Source of the DNA: Oceanobacillus rekensis
GTDB taxonomy: Bacteria; Bacillota; Bacilli; Bacillales; Amphibacillaceae
DNA length: 64,000 nt
Reading direction: 5' to 3'
Assembly (NCBI RefSeq): GCF_002153375.1
Contig: NZ_MTBQ01000004.1
Span: 186,001 to 250,000 of the forward strand
This document shows positions 1 through 8,529 of the stretch, one piece after another. The position numbers and the translations under genes were made by a program. The notes below the pieces were generated by a model. It was not told where the DNA came from. It worked only from the letters and a program-made list of their open reading frames with translations, and ran no database searches. The number at the start of each line of letters is the position of its first letter. Within the stretch, counting starts at the first letter, position 1.

Positions 1-231
1 TATACGATAATCGTCCATCACCTCGTATTTCTCAGAAACATCTGTTAAGTGAATCGAATGAGTAAAAATTAATTGAAATGAATCACCTATCGATATTGGC
101 AGAAATGCATTTATATGGTCGGTATTCTCTTCATAAAAAACCAGGGCAGTACGAAAAGGTAAAAGCAAGATGAATCCTAATACGCTAAGTAAAACTAAAA
201 CTATTATTGCGACCTTTATTCTATGTTTCAT
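1..231 (-). CDS. DUF1850 protein of a TAXI-TRAP operon (partial)
   Basis: The reading frame starts with ATG at 231 behind an AGGTGG ribosome site and stays open for 77 codons to the window edge, so the 3' end is missing. It begins MKHRIKVAIIVLVLLS, one N-terminal membrane or signal segment. It then shows the pattern FQLIFTHSIHLTDVSEKYEV, which resembles DUF1850 proteins (hydrophobic-THS-x6-EKYEV). DUF1850 genes are commonly found between a TAXI-type solute receptor and the fused TRAP permease. Here it lies directly downstream of a TAXI receptor on the same strand, which supports the call. The permease would lie outside the window. Its molecular role is unknown; being a small exported accessory of the transporter is an inference. 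Confidence 0.72.
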   Translation of the reverse strand, partial: MKHRIKVAIIVLVLLSVLGFILLLPFRTALVFYEENTDHINAFLPISIGDSFQLIFTHSIHLTDVSEKYEVMDDYRI

Positions 232-316
232 CTATAAACCACCTATGAAATCTTACAGGGATTTTTTGATGCTTGGTGACAAGCAAGCTCATTACTGGCG
301 ACCTTAACTCCAAAGT

Positions 317-355
317 AAAAAATAGCCGACAGCCAAGGTGGGCAATCGGCTATTT
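317..355 (-). terminator. Hairpin terminator/attenuator after the TAXI receptor gene
   Basis: AAATAGCCGA at 320-329 pairs with TCGGCTATTT at 346-355. Read on the minus strand the hairpin is followed by six T (317-322). It sits between the receptor gene and the DUF1850/permease part of the operon, so it probably lowers downstream expression relative to the receptor. Confidence 0.7.
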
Positions 356-365
356 ATTTATCTAT

Positions 366-1367
366 CTACTCTGCACTAACTCCTTCTTCATTAAAATATT
401 TCTGTGCACCAGGATGCACATCAATACCAACACCATCCAAAGCAGATTCCAATTTAATAAATTCAGCTTTTGCATGGGCCATACTTGATGCATTTTCATA
501 AATTGCTTTTGTCAGTTCATATACGGTATCTTCTGGGACATCTTCCGCTACAGCTAGCATTGCAAGAACTGCTACAGTAGTCACTTCTTCCTCGAGTCCG
601 TATGTTCCAGCTTCAATTGTATCTGCTGCATAATATGGATACTGTTGAATCATTTCATCGACTTTTTCCTGTGCAATAGGAATAATACTTACATCAATCG
701 TTGCAGATAAACCTTCTACAGCCCCTGTCGGAGTACCAGCTGTAATGAATGCTGCATCGATATTTCCATCTTGAATACCACCGGTTGATTCACTAAAGTC
801 CAGATTTTGGGCATCGATATCATCCATTGTCATTCCATGAACCTCAAGAATCTGTTCCGCGTTAATATATGTTCCTGACCCAGGTGCACCAACAGATACT
901 GTTTTACCAGCTAAATCTTCGACAGTTGCAATCCCAGAATCAGCTGTAGTAACGATTTGAATAGTTTCTGGGTAAAGTGATCCAACGGCAAGCACATTAT
1001 CAACTGGATTACCATCAAATGCATTAACACCTTCCACAGCATTTGCTACAACATCCGTCTGTACGAAAGCAAGTTCTGCTTCACCTTCCTGTAGAGCAAT
1101 TACATTATCGGCAGATGCGTTTGAGGAAACAGCACTTGTTTCAATCCCAGTTGCGTCTGAGATATTGGTAGCCATTTCTCCACCAAGCGGGTAATATGTT
1201 CCACTAGTTCCTCCTGTTAGCATTTGCAAGAATTCTGGTTCACCTTCACCGTCTGTAGACTCCCCATCGTCTGCATTGTTACCGCTCTCATTTCCACCAC
1301 AAGCTGCTAATAATAGAATCATTGCCAATAATAGAGCGGCCTTTGAAAACAAATTTTTATTTCTCAT
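366..1367 (-). CDS. TAXI-family TRAP transporter solute-binding lipoprotein
   Basis: This 333-residue lipoprotein is the extracytoplasmic receptor of a tripartite Na+-driven (TRAP) transporter of the TAXI subtype. The signal peptide covers residues 1-22 and ends in the lipobox LLAAC, with the lipidated cysteine at 23. A low-complexity acidic/Ser/Asn linker follows. The mature domain contains the family pattern GGTSGTYYPLG near residue 53, a later EAELAFVQTDVV segment, and the ligand-site stretch KTVSVGAPGSGT. The ATG at 1367 has GGGGGA seven bases upstream. It is the first gene of an operon continuing into a DUF1850 gene, with an intervening hairpin. TAXI systems often move glutamate or other dicarboxylates, but the substrate cannot be read from the sequence. 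Confidence 0.93.
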   Translation of the reverse strand: MRNKNLFSKAALLLAMILLLAACGGNESGNNADDGESTDGEGEPEFLQMLTGGTSGTYYPLGGEMATNISDATGIETSAVSSNASADNVIALQEGEAELAFVQTDVVANAVEGVNAFDGNPVDNVLAVGSLYPETIQIVTTADSGIATVEDLAGKTVSVGAPGSGTYINAEQILEVHGMTMDDIDAQNLDFSESTGGIQDGNIDAAFITAGTPTGAVEGLSATIDVSIIPIAQEKVDEMIQQYPYYAADTIEAGTYGLEEEVTTVAVLAMLAVAEDVPEDTVYELTKAIYENASSMAHAKAEFIKLESALDGVGIDVHPGAQKYFNEEGVSAE

Positions 1368-1403
1368 GTAAATTCCCCCTTATTATATGAACATAGTAAA
1401 ATC

Positions 1404-1433
1404 ATCTTACAACGGAATCTACATTATTGTCAA
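1404..1433 (-). promoter_or_regulatory. SigA-type promoter of the TAXI operon
   Basis: On the minus strand a TTGACA -35 box (1428-1433) is followed after 18 bp by TAAGAT (1404-1409), about 35 bases upstream of the TAXI receptor start codon. Confidence 0.6.
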
Positions 1434-1606
1434 ATTATTTTAAAAATAAAATCACTTAGACAAGGGATGGAAAAGTTAGAAAATAAGTTTCTAAGGAAAA
1501 GCCTAATAATAAACGACATTATTTTATAAATCCTTACTATTACCACTTTACAGATAAATGGGATTTATAAGATTTTTGAAAGCTTAGATACTTGGAGAGG
1601 CAGCTG

Positions 1607-1631
1607 AAAACCCTTTTATATAAAGGGTTTT
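1607..1631. repeat. Near-perfect palindrome upstream of the peptide ABC operon
   Basis: AAAACCCTTTTA at 1607-1618 faces TAAAGGGTTTT at 1621-1631, with a two-base loop. Neither side carries a T-run typical of a terminator. It lies just upstream of the ABC operon promoter. It may be an operator or the end of an upstream transcript; the role is not established. Confidence 0.4.
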
Positions 1632-1669
1632 ATAACCGAGCGAAACCTCCTAAAGTCTTATCCCCTTAG

Positions 1670-1697
1670 TTGTAAAACACCCTTTTCATGATATAAT
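1670..1697 (+). promoter_or_regulatory. Probable promoter of the peptide ABC transporter operon
   Basis: TTGTAA at 1670-1675 and TATAAT at 1692-1697 are separated by 16 bp. They lie about 48 bases before the first gene of the operon, fitting a SigA promoter with a short leader. Confidence 0.55.
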
Positions 1698-1744
1698 CAA
1701 AGTCTATGTATTATATCAAATTATAGAAAGGATGTTAGCAATAT

Positions 1745-2662
1745 ATGAGCCATTCGACAGAACATATCGACAATACAAGAACTGTTGAACCATCAAACCC
1801 GAATCCAAATTCAAATCCACGGTTCAAGAATTGGAAAATTGTCTTTCGGAAACTTAAGAAGAATAAATCCGCTATGATTGGTGGTTTTTTCATTCTTTTC
1901 TTTATAATTGTTGCAATTATTGGACCTTTCCTGACAACTTATGCTCCTGACACACAAAATCTCGTAAACAAACTTCAAACTCCATCAGGGGAGCATTGGT
2001 TTGGGACAGATAATTTCGGTCGTGACATTTTTAGTAGAATCATCCATGGTACAGGACTTACTTTACTTGTTGGATTTTTCTCTGTGTTGCTCGGAGCAAC
2101 AATAGGAATATTACTCGGTATTATTGGCGGTTATTATGGTGGACGTACAGATAGTATTATTATGAGATTTATGGATATTTTGCTCGCTTTCCCTGGAATT
2201 CTTCTTGCACTAGCTATTGTTACTGTACTTGGAGGTAGTCTAGTAAATGTAATTATCGCAGTTGCAATATCATCTATTCCTGTCTTCGCTAGAATTGTCC
2301 GCGGATCAACTCTATCCGTTAAGAAACTGGAATACATAGATGCTATGAAAGCACTAGGAGCTAGTGATACTCGAATCATCTTTAAACATATTTTCCCAAA
2401 TATAACTTCACCAATTATTGTTCAAGCTACACTGAATATCGCAACAGCGATCCTTTCTGCAAGTGGTCTATCCTTCCTCGGGCTTGGTGCTCAGCCACCT
2501 ACACCAGAGTGGGGAGCCATGTTGAGTGACGGACGGAACTTCCTATATAATGCACCACATGTTGCACTATTTCCGGGTCTGGCCATTGTCGCAGTCGTAC
2601 TCGCATTTAATATGCTCGGTGACGGTTTAAGGGACGCATTTGATCCTAAAACGAAAGAATAG
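1745..2662 (+). CDS. Oligopeptide/dipeptide ABC transporter permease (DppC/OppC type)
   Basis: This 305-residue inner-membrane permease is of the OppC/DppC type. A charged N-terminal tail (about 35 residues) precedes the first membrane helix at about 46-66. The extracytoplasmic segment contains GEHWFGTDNFGRDIFSR, a hallmark of DppC-like subunits. The EAA coupling loop appears as EYIDAMKALGASDTRIIFKHI around residues 198-218. It is the first gene of a four-gene operon (permease C, permease B, ATPase D, ATPase F). The C-before-B order is the reverse of the common Opp/Dpp order. The likely substrate is peptides or small nickel/peptide complexes; the exact ligand is unknown. Confidence 0.93.
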   Translation: MSHSTEHIDNTRTVEPSNPNPNSNPRFKNWKIVFRKLKKNKSAMIGGFFILFFIIVAIIGPFLTTYAPDTQNLVNKLQTPSGEHWFGTDNFGRDIFSRIIHGTGLTLLVGFFSVLLGATIGILLGIIGGYYGGRTDSIIMRFMDILLAFPGILLALAIVTVLGGSLVNVIIAVAISSIPVFARIVRGSTLSVKKLEYIDAMKALGASDTRIIFKHIFPNITSPIIVQATLNIATAILSASGLSFLGLGAQPPTPEWGAMLSDGRNFLYNAPHVALFPGLAIVAVVLAFNMLGDGLRDAFDPKTKE

Positions 2663-2678
2663 AAAGAGGTGAACGGTC

Positions 2679-3635
2679 TTGTTTAAATTTATTATCAGAA
2701 GAATCATTCAAACGATCCCTGTATTAATAGGGGTTTCTATCTTAGTATTTAGTATGATGCATCTAGTTCCAGGTGACCCTGCACAGATTATGGCGGGAGA
2801 AAGCGCGCCTAAGGAACAAGTTGAAAATATTAGAGAACGATTAGGGCTAAACGAACCCTTGCCTGTACAGTATTTCTCTTACATTGGAGACGCCATTCAA
2901 GGTGATCTTGGTAATTCCATGAGGAGCGGAAGAGAAGTAACCGAGGAGATTGGTACACGCTTCTGGGTGACAGTCGAATTAGCACTATATAGTACGATTG
3001 TAGCAGTATTTATTGGATTAATTGCAGGAGTAATATCTGCAACAAGAAAATATTCTTTTGCCGATACTTCACTCATGCTTATTGCATTATTTGGTTTATC
3101 CATGCCTAACTTCTGGCTTGGACTGATGTTAATTCAATGGTTTGCGATTGGTATTGATTTGCCGAGCTGGGTTCCATTTATAAGTGACACAAGCTGGTTT
3201 AAACCATCCGGATGGGGGAGCTTCCAGCAGGTCGTGTTACCCGTTATAACGCTTGGAACGGGTAGTGCAGCAATTATCGCTAGAATGACCCGTTCCAGCA
3301 TGCTTGACGTTATTGGTCAAGACTATATTCGGACAGCAAGGGCGAAAGGTGTTAAAGAACGTATTGTTATCTATCGACATGCATTAAAAAACGCTTTAAT
3401 TCCTGTTGTAACTGTTGTCGGACTACAATTCGGTGGTTTACTTGGTGGCGCAGTACTTACGGAAACTGTATTTGCAGTAAATGGAATGGGTAAGTTAATT
3501 ATCGACTCGATTATGGCTCGTGATTTTCCAGTCGTTCAAGGTACAATATTAGTAGTAGCTCTCTTGTTCGTATTTGTAAACTTATTAGTAGATATAGCTT
3601 ATCGATTCTTAAACAAACGTATCGATTTAGATTAA
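2679..3635 (+). CDS. Oligopeptide/dipeptide ABC transporter permease (DppB/OppB type)
   Basis: This 318-residue permease is the partner of the upstream DppC-type subunit. The start is a TTG at 2679 preceded by GAGGTG at a spacing of seven bases. The N-terminus (FIIRRIIQTIPVLIGVSILVF) is the first membrane helix typical of DppB, followed by the family motif MHLVPGDPA. The EAA loop appears as DYIRTARAKGVKERIVIYRHALKNA around residues 215-240. The two permeases form the membrane channel energised by the two downstream ATPases. Confidence 0.94.
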   Translation: MFKFIIRRIIQTIPVLIGVSILVFSMMHLVPGDPAQIMAGESAPKEQVENIRERLGLNEPLPVQYFSYIGDAIQGDLGNSMRSGREVTEEIGTRFWVTVELALYSTIVAVFIGLIAGVISATRKYSFADTSLMLIALFGLSMPNFWLGLMLIQWFAIGIDLPSWVPFISDTSWFKPSGWGSFQQVVLPVITLGTGSAAIIARMTRSSMLDVIGQDYIRTARAKGVKERIVIYRHALKNALIPVVTVVGLQFGGLLGGAVLTETVFAVNGMGKLIIDSIMARDFPVVQGTILVVALLFVFVNLLVDIAYRFLNKRIDLD

Positions 3636-3677
3636 GCTTTGACAGATATAATAGATTGAAAGAAAGGAGCAACTAAC

Positions 3678-4721
3678 ATGACAAGTACACCTAAACATTA
3701 TGAAAATATATTAGAAATAAAAGAACTACAAACTTCATTTTTTACGAAAGAACTTGAAGTGAAAGCGGTGGACGGTGTCTCATTTACCATTCCTAAAGGA
3801 AAAATCCTTGGTGTTGTAGGTGAATCGGGTTCAGGTAAAAGTATCACTGCCCTTTCTGTTCTACGTTTAATAGAAGAACCTGGGAAGATTGTTGGTGGAG
3901 AAATTCGCTTCAAGGGTGAAAACCTACTGAATAAAAGTGAATCAGAAATGCGAAGTATCCGTGGAAATGAAATTTCTATGATATTTCAGGAGCCCATGAC
4001 TTCCTTAAATCCAACCTTTACAGTAGGACAGCAAATTGGTGAAGCTTATAAAATACATCAAGGTTTAAATAAGAAGCAAGCAACCGAAAAATCAATTGAA
4101 ATGCTTAAGCTTGTTGGTATTCCATCACCTGAAAAACGTGTCCATCAATACCCACACGAACTATCTGGTGGAATGAGACAACGGGTCATGATTGCCATGG
4201 CACTTGCCTGTGACCCTGAATTATTAATTGCTGACGAACCAACTACTGCGTTGGATGTAACGATTCAAGCTCAGATTCTTGATTTAATGAAGGATTTACA
4301 AGAAAGACTCGGCATGGGTATTTTATTAATCACACACGACCTTGGTGTCGTTGCAGAGACATGTGATTATGTTGCAGTTATGTATTGTGGAAAAGTAGTG
4401 GAGTTTACAGATACAAAAACATTATTTAAAGCGCCAAAACACCCATATACAGTAGGTCTAATGAAGTCCATCCCACCACATGATCATGATATAGAAGGCG
4501 ACCTGTCTGTTATTCAAGGTTCGGTACCTAGCCCCGCGGAAATGCCTAAGGGATGTCGGTTTGCTCCGCGTTGCCCGTTTGCTACAGACATGTGCAGAGA
4601 GAACTTACCAGACCTCATGACAGATGAAAATGGGAATCAAATTCGTTGCTGGATCTATTCAGATGAATGGGATGGCGATCCGGAGGTGAACGTTCATGCA
4701 GAAACAGAAAGAACTTCTTAA
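3678..4721 (+). CDS. Peptide ABC transporter ATP-binding protein (DppD/OppD type)
   Basis: This 347-residue ATPase carries Walker A GESGSGKS (about residues 50-57), the Q-loop in [12 protein letters not shown], signature LSGGMRQR, and Walker [13 protein letters not shown]. The C-terminal oligo_HPY region contains [14 protein letters not shown], the cysteine cluster seen in OppD/DppD proteins. It is the first of two ATPases in the operon. Its stop codon lies inside the next gene (26-bp overlap), which implies translational coupling. Confidence 0.94.
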   Translation: MTSTPKHYENILEIKELQTSFFTKELEVKAVDGVSFTIPKGKILGVVGESGSGKSITALSVLRLIEEPGKIVGGEIRFKGENLLNKSESEMRSIRGNEISMIFQEPMTSLNPTFTVGQQIGEAYKIHQGLNKKQATEKSIEMLKLVGIPSPEKRVHQYPHELSGGMRQRVMIAMALACDPELLIADEPTTALDVTIQAQILDLMKDLQERLGMGILLITHDLGVVAETCDYVAVMYCGKVVEFTDTKTLFKAPKHPYTVGLMKSIPPHDHDIEGDLSVIQGSVPSPAEMPKGCRFAPRCPFATDMCRENLPDLMTDENGNQIRCWIYSDEWDGDPEVNVHAETERTS

Positions 4722-5715
4722 AGTTACCGATTTAAAACAACACTTCCCGATTAAAGGCGGAATTCTAGGCCGAACAGTGAACCATGTTAAAGCTGTTGAT
4801 GGGGTTACCTTCACTGTTTATGAAGGTGAAACGCTTAGTATTGTAGGTGAGTCTGGTTGCGGTAAATCTACAACTGGTAGAGCAATCCTGAGACTGGATG
4901 AACCAACAAGTGGTGAAGTAGAGTTTGACGGTAATAACTTACTTGCATACAACAAAAAAGAAATGAATAAAGTTCGAAAAGACATGCAAATTATTTTCCA
5001 AGATCCATATGCATCAATTAATCCGCGTCATACAGTTCGTCAAATATTAACAGAAGCAATGGAAATTCAAAATTCCGTACCTAAAAGTGAGCGTAATGAC
5101 CGTGTACTCGAACTAATGCAAACAGTTGGTCTAGGGCCACATCAGGCAGATCGAATGCCACATGAGTTTAGTGGTGGACAACGTCAGCGGATTGGAATTG
5201 CTCGTGCCCTTTCCGTAAACCCGCAGCTGATTATCGCAGATGAAGCTGTATCTGCATTAGACGTTTCCATACAAGCACAAGTTATAAACCTGCTTAAAAA
5301 ACTACAACGGGATTTTAACTTAACCTATTTATTTATTTCTCATGATTTGGGCGTTGTACGCCATATCTCAGATCGGATCATTGTTATGTACTTAGGTAAA
5401 ATTGTCGAAATTGCGGATAAAAAATCGCTGTTTAATAATCATATGCACCCTTATACGCAGGCACTACTTTCTGCAATTCCAAGTACAGATGTAGAAAAGA
5501 AAAGAGAAAGAATTATTTTAAAAGGAGATGTCCCTTCTCCAATTGATCCACCTAAAGGATGCAGATTCCACACTCGGTGCCCATTCGCTACGGACCTATG
5601 TAGAACTGAAACACCAGAACTGCGCAGTGCAGATAGCATGTTGGATGGCCATATGGCGGCTTGTCACTATATGGAAGAGATTAAAAGTGGGGAACATGAA
5701 CCAACAGTAGTCTAA
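4696..5715 (+). CDS. Peptide ABC transporter ATP-binding protein (DppF/OppF type)
   Basis: This 339-residue second ATPase starts at an ATG (4696) behind a strong GGAGGTG inside the end of the preceding gene, so the overlap is genuine. It shows the DppF N-terminal pattern LKQHFPIKGGILGRTVNHVK, Walker A GESGCGKST, signature FSGGQRQR, and Walker B LIIADEAVSALDVS. The Walker B motif has the usual DEAVSALD of OppF. The C-terminal cysteine cluster CRFHTRCPFATDLC is present. It is the last gene before a strong terminator, and the likely receptor lies convergently just downstream. Confidence 0.94.
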   Translation: MQKQKELLKVTDLKQHFPIKGGILGRTVNHVKAVDGVTFTVYEGETLSIVGESGCGKSTTGRAILRLDEPTSGEVEFDGNNLLAYNKKEMNKVRKDMQIIFQDPYASINPRHTVRQILTEAMEIQNSVPKSERNDRVLELMQTVGLGPHQADRMPHEFSGGQRQRIGIARALSVNPQLIIADEAVSALDVSIQAQVINLLKKLQRDFNLTYLFISHDLGVVRHISDRIIVMYLGKIVEIADKKSLFNNHMHPYTQALLSAIPSTDVEKKRERIILKGDVPSPIDPPKGCRFHTRCPFATDLCRTETPELRSADSMLDGHMAACHYMEEIKSGEHEPTVV

Positions 5716-5721
5716 CTCCTT

Positions 5722-5757
5722 AGAAACTCCATTCTATGAAATGGAGTTTCTTTTTTT
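5722..5757 (+). terminator. Rho-independent terminator of the peptide ABC operon
   Basis: GAAACTCCAT (5723-5732) pairs with ATGGAGTTTC (5741-5750), followed by seven T. Confidence 0.92.
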
Positions 5758-5765
5758 ATGTATAC

Positions 5766-5810
5766 AAAAATAAGCCCAGAATAGTGAATCTACCATTCCG
5801 GGCTTATTTT
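5766..5810 (-). terminator. Terminator of the peptide-binding lipoprotein gene
   Basis: AAAATAAGCCC (5767-5777) pairs with GGGCTTATTTT (5800-5810), with further pairing inside the loop. On the minus strand it ends in a T-run directly after the lipoprotein stop codon, and the hairpin could also stop plus-strand transcripts. Confidence 0.85.
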
Positions 5811-5815
5811 ATACC

Positions 5816-7444
5816 TTACTCTTCTATATAAACGTCTTGCAATCGTAGAATCTGTGTTGGGTCCTGCCAAAATCCTTTAACAGAATCACTAACACCAACA
5901 AGGAAATCTTGATGATGAATATTCAAAAATGGTGCAACATCTGTCAACAAGGTTTGAATTTCACTATACAATTCAAGGCGATTATCTGGATCAGCTTCTT
6001 GACGTGCTTCATCAAGTAATGCATCTAATTCATCATTCTCAGTGAATGTACGGTTACCAGGTTCCCCAACCATGCTAGAGTGGAATAATGGATATAATCC
6101 ATAGTCAGCATCACCTGTTACAGTACTCCAGCCTAGGATAAACATATCATGCTCTCCATTGGCAGTTTGCTCTAAGTAAGCACCCCACTCAAGTACTTCA
6201 ATTTCTACATCAATTCCGAATTCAGCAAGTTGCGCCTGTACAACAGTAGCCATATCAATACGTTCTTGGCTATCATTTGTCCATAAAGTTGTTGAGAACC
6301 CGTCTTCATAGCCAGCTTCTGCTAAAAGTTGTTTCGCAGCTTCTGGATCATATTCAAGTCCTTCTGCATCTTCATCATAACCAAATACATCTGGAGCTAA
6401 AGGTCCGGCAGCTGGTGTACCAATTCCATCGTATACACCATTGATAATTGCATCTCTATCAATTGCCATGTTTATTGCTTGACGTACTAATGGATCGTCA
6501 AATGGTTCTTTTTCATTGTTGAAACCAATATAAGATAAACTTACACTGCTTTGTTGGGAAATACTTGCATTTTCCATTCCTTCAATACGTGGAACGTCAT
6601 TCGGGCTAACATGATTTGCAATATGGGAATCTCCTGTTTCAAGTTCAGCAACACGGGTTCCACCTTCACCAACAACTTTAAATGTTACGCTGTCAAGTTT
6701 TGCAGGTTCACCCCAGTATTCTTCATTATTAACGATAACGATTTCTGAACCTGGATTCCAACTTTCAAATTTAAAGAAACCAGTACCAATTGGATTTTCG
6801 TTAATCACACTACCAGGTTCTTCACCAGCTTCCATTGCAGCATAATCAGCATCAATTTGTTCAAGAGAAACCATTGCACCGCCATGATGCGCTAAATGAG
6901 CCGGTAGCGGAGAAAAAGGATACTCTGTTACAAATTGCACGGTATAGTCGTCAACAACGACAACTTCAGTTACCATATCATATAAGAATGCACGTGGTGA
7001 TGCCACTTCTGGATCCAATATACGATCAATATTAGCTTTTACAACATCAGCATTGAACGTAGAACCATCATGGAATGTAACATCTTCGCGCAATTTAAAC
7101 TCCCAAACGTTATCTTCTACAGCTTCCCAGCTTTCGGCAAGTTTTGGCTGTACTTCCATATTTTCATCCTGTGTTGTTAAAGATTCAAAAATATTCGCTT
7201 GTACATCACTTGAAGCGGTATCATTTGAACCTGCTGGATCTAAGGAAACTGCATCTGAAAGGTTTGCAATGACTAAATCTCCTCCAGATCCATCTCCACC
7301 TTCAGTATTTTCTATGCTATCTGTTTCTTCTCCACTATCATCTGTTGTACCCGATTCATCTGGTTCACTTGCGCAAGCCACAAGTACTACACTTAGTAGT
7401 AATCCGAAGACAACTAATAATAGTGATTTTTTAGATATTTTCAT
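5816..7444 (-). CDS. Peptide ABC transporter substrate-binding lipoprotein (SBP_bac_5)
   Basis: The start chosen is the ATG at 7444, which has GGGGGT eight bases upstream and gives the signal sequence MKISKKSLLLVV. A longer frame to 7477 lacks such a site. Residues 1-23 form the signal peptide and LVAC the lipobox (Cys24). An acidic, Gly-rich linker follows. The mature domain is a family 5 binding protein with conserved segments LAESWEAVEDNVWEFKLRED and VRQAINMAIDRDAI. The protein has 542 residues, the usual size. It is transcribed towards the permease/ATPase operon rather than with it, so pairing with that operon is inferred from neighbourhood. Confidence 0.93.
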   Translation of the reverse strand: MKISKKSLLLVVFGLLLSVVLVACASEPDESGTTDDSGEETDSIENTEGGDGSGGDLVIANLSDAVSLDPAGSNDTASSDVQANIFESLTTQDENMEVQPKLAESWEAVEDNVWEFKLREDVTFHDGSTFNADVVKANIDRILDPEVASPRAFLYDMVTEVVVVDDYTVQFVTEYPFSPLPAHLAHHGGAMVSLEQIDADYAAMEAGEEPGSVINENPIGTGFFKFESWNPGSEIVIVNNEEYWGEPAKLDSVTFKVVGEGGTRVAELETGDSHIANHVSPNDVPRIEGMENASISQQSSVSLSYIGFNNEKEPFDDPLVRQAINMAIDRDAIINGVYDGIGTPAAGPLAPDVFGYDEDAEGLEYDPEAAKQLLAEAGYEDGFSTTLWTNDSQERIDMATVVQAQLAEFGIDVEIEVLEWGAYLEQTANGEHDMFILGWSTVTGDADYGLYPLFHSSMVGEPGNRTFTENDELDALLDEARQEADPDNRLELYSEIQTLLTDVAPFLNIHHQDFLVGVSDSVKGFWQDPTQILRLQDVYIEE

Positions 7445-7612
7445 TCTTATTAACCCCCTATTTCTTGTAATAGCCAATATAATAGAAATCTAAGGCTACC
7501 TTATAATAGATTAACCTATAATTCCAAAAGTTTCAATGAAATACAAGTGAAACTTTCTATTAATACAATTGAAACATCAGCTTCATCATTGCTTTTGTCT
7601 TATATAGCCTTC

Positions 7613-7641
7613 TTGACAATAGTAAGAAAATTCAATATGAT
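7613..7641 (+). promoter_or_regulatory. SigA-type promoter of the serine hydrolase/regulator pair
   Basis: A consensus TTGACA (7613-7618), a 17-bp spacer and TATGAT (7636-7641) lie about 60 bases before the serine hydrolase start. The promoter falls inside the N-terminal extension of the longest open frame, which supports the later start codon. Confidence 0.75.
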
Positions 7642-7702
7642 GAACCTAATAAATAGTATAATTAGTATACTTTCCCATCTCTGTAAAGGAAGGAGGAAGT
7701 AC

Positions 7703-8488
7703 ATGCATCTAAACGAACTGGAAACAGCGTTACGAGCCTTAACGAAGGAGGTTGCCAGCAAATTCTCCATCGCAGTTCATACTGATGAAGGAAGTATAGC
7801 AATCAATGTTCGTACACCCAGAAAAGCAGCAAGTCTTGCAAAGTTATTTATCTTAGGTGAGGCATACCAGCAAGTGGAAGCAACGCAAATTTCTTTGGAC
7901 AAACTCGTTTATATCACTCCCAAATCAATGGTAGAAGGATCTGGAGTTATTACGTATTTAACAGACGCCCATGTATTTAGTTACCAAAATCTATTAGAAC
8001 TTATGATTATTGTTTCTGATAATACAGCATCAAATATTTTACTTGATACGATAGGAATGGAATACATCAATCATTTTGCAACTAAGATTGGCTGTAATCA
8101 TACATCACTTCAGCGGAAATTTATGGATCAGAAATCACATTTACAGGGAAATGAAAACGTTACCACTTCTGCTGATATCATTTGTCTACTGAAGCTTTTC
8201 TCAAGGGAAAATGACTTCTTTTCAAATGATAGTCGGAAGCAAATCTTAAACACTTTAGGTAATCAACAATTTAATAGCAAATTATCAACCTATATAAACG
8301 ATACGAGCATTAAAATTTATCATAAGACCGGCGAATTACATAGTGTGGAACATGATGCAGCAATTATGGAAGCAAACGGAAATGTGTTAGAAGTAGCAGT
8401 CCTGACAGATGGTTGGGAAAATAACGGTGATGCCAGTAAGTATATGGCAGAAATCGGACGTTTGTTAATGAATTATCTGGTCAGCTGA
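7703..8488 (+). CDS. Class A beta-lactamase-fold serine hydrolase
   Basis: The start at 7703 is chosen because AAGGAGG lies just upstream and a consensus promoter lies between it and the first ATG of the longer frame. The 261-residue protein has the penicillin-interactive fold motifs: SLAK at 44-47 (nucleophile Ser44, Lys47), SDN at 105-107 and KTG at 208-210. The Glu-x-x-Leu-Asn motif that class A beta-lactamases use for deacylation is not evident; the corresponding region reads FMDQKSHLQGNEN. No signal peptide is visible, so it may act in the cytoplasm. A role in peptide or muropeptide processing, or as an amide/ester hydrolase, is more plausible than drug resistance. It is followed 41 bases later by a regulator gene on the same strand. 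Confidence 0.82.
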   Translation: MHLNELETALRALTKEVASKFSIAVHTDEGSIAINVRTPRKAASLAKLFILGEAYQQVEATQISLDKLVYITPKSMVEGSGVITYLTDAHVFSYQNLLELMIIVSDNTASNILLDTIGMEYINHFATKIGCNHTSLQRKFMDQKSHLQGNENVTTSADIICLLKLFSRENDFFSNDSRKQILNTLGNQQFNSKLSTYINDTSIKIYHKTGELHSVEHDAAIMEANGNVLEVAVLTDGWENNGDASKYMAEIGRLLMNYLVS

Positions 8489-8529
8489 TATTTTTCTGAA
8501 ATGAGATACTAAAAGGGTGGTTTAATAAA

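Noticed and set aside
7547-7702. N-terminal extension of the serine hydrolase
   Set aside because: A consensus promoter lies within it and the downstream ATG has a perfect ribosome site.
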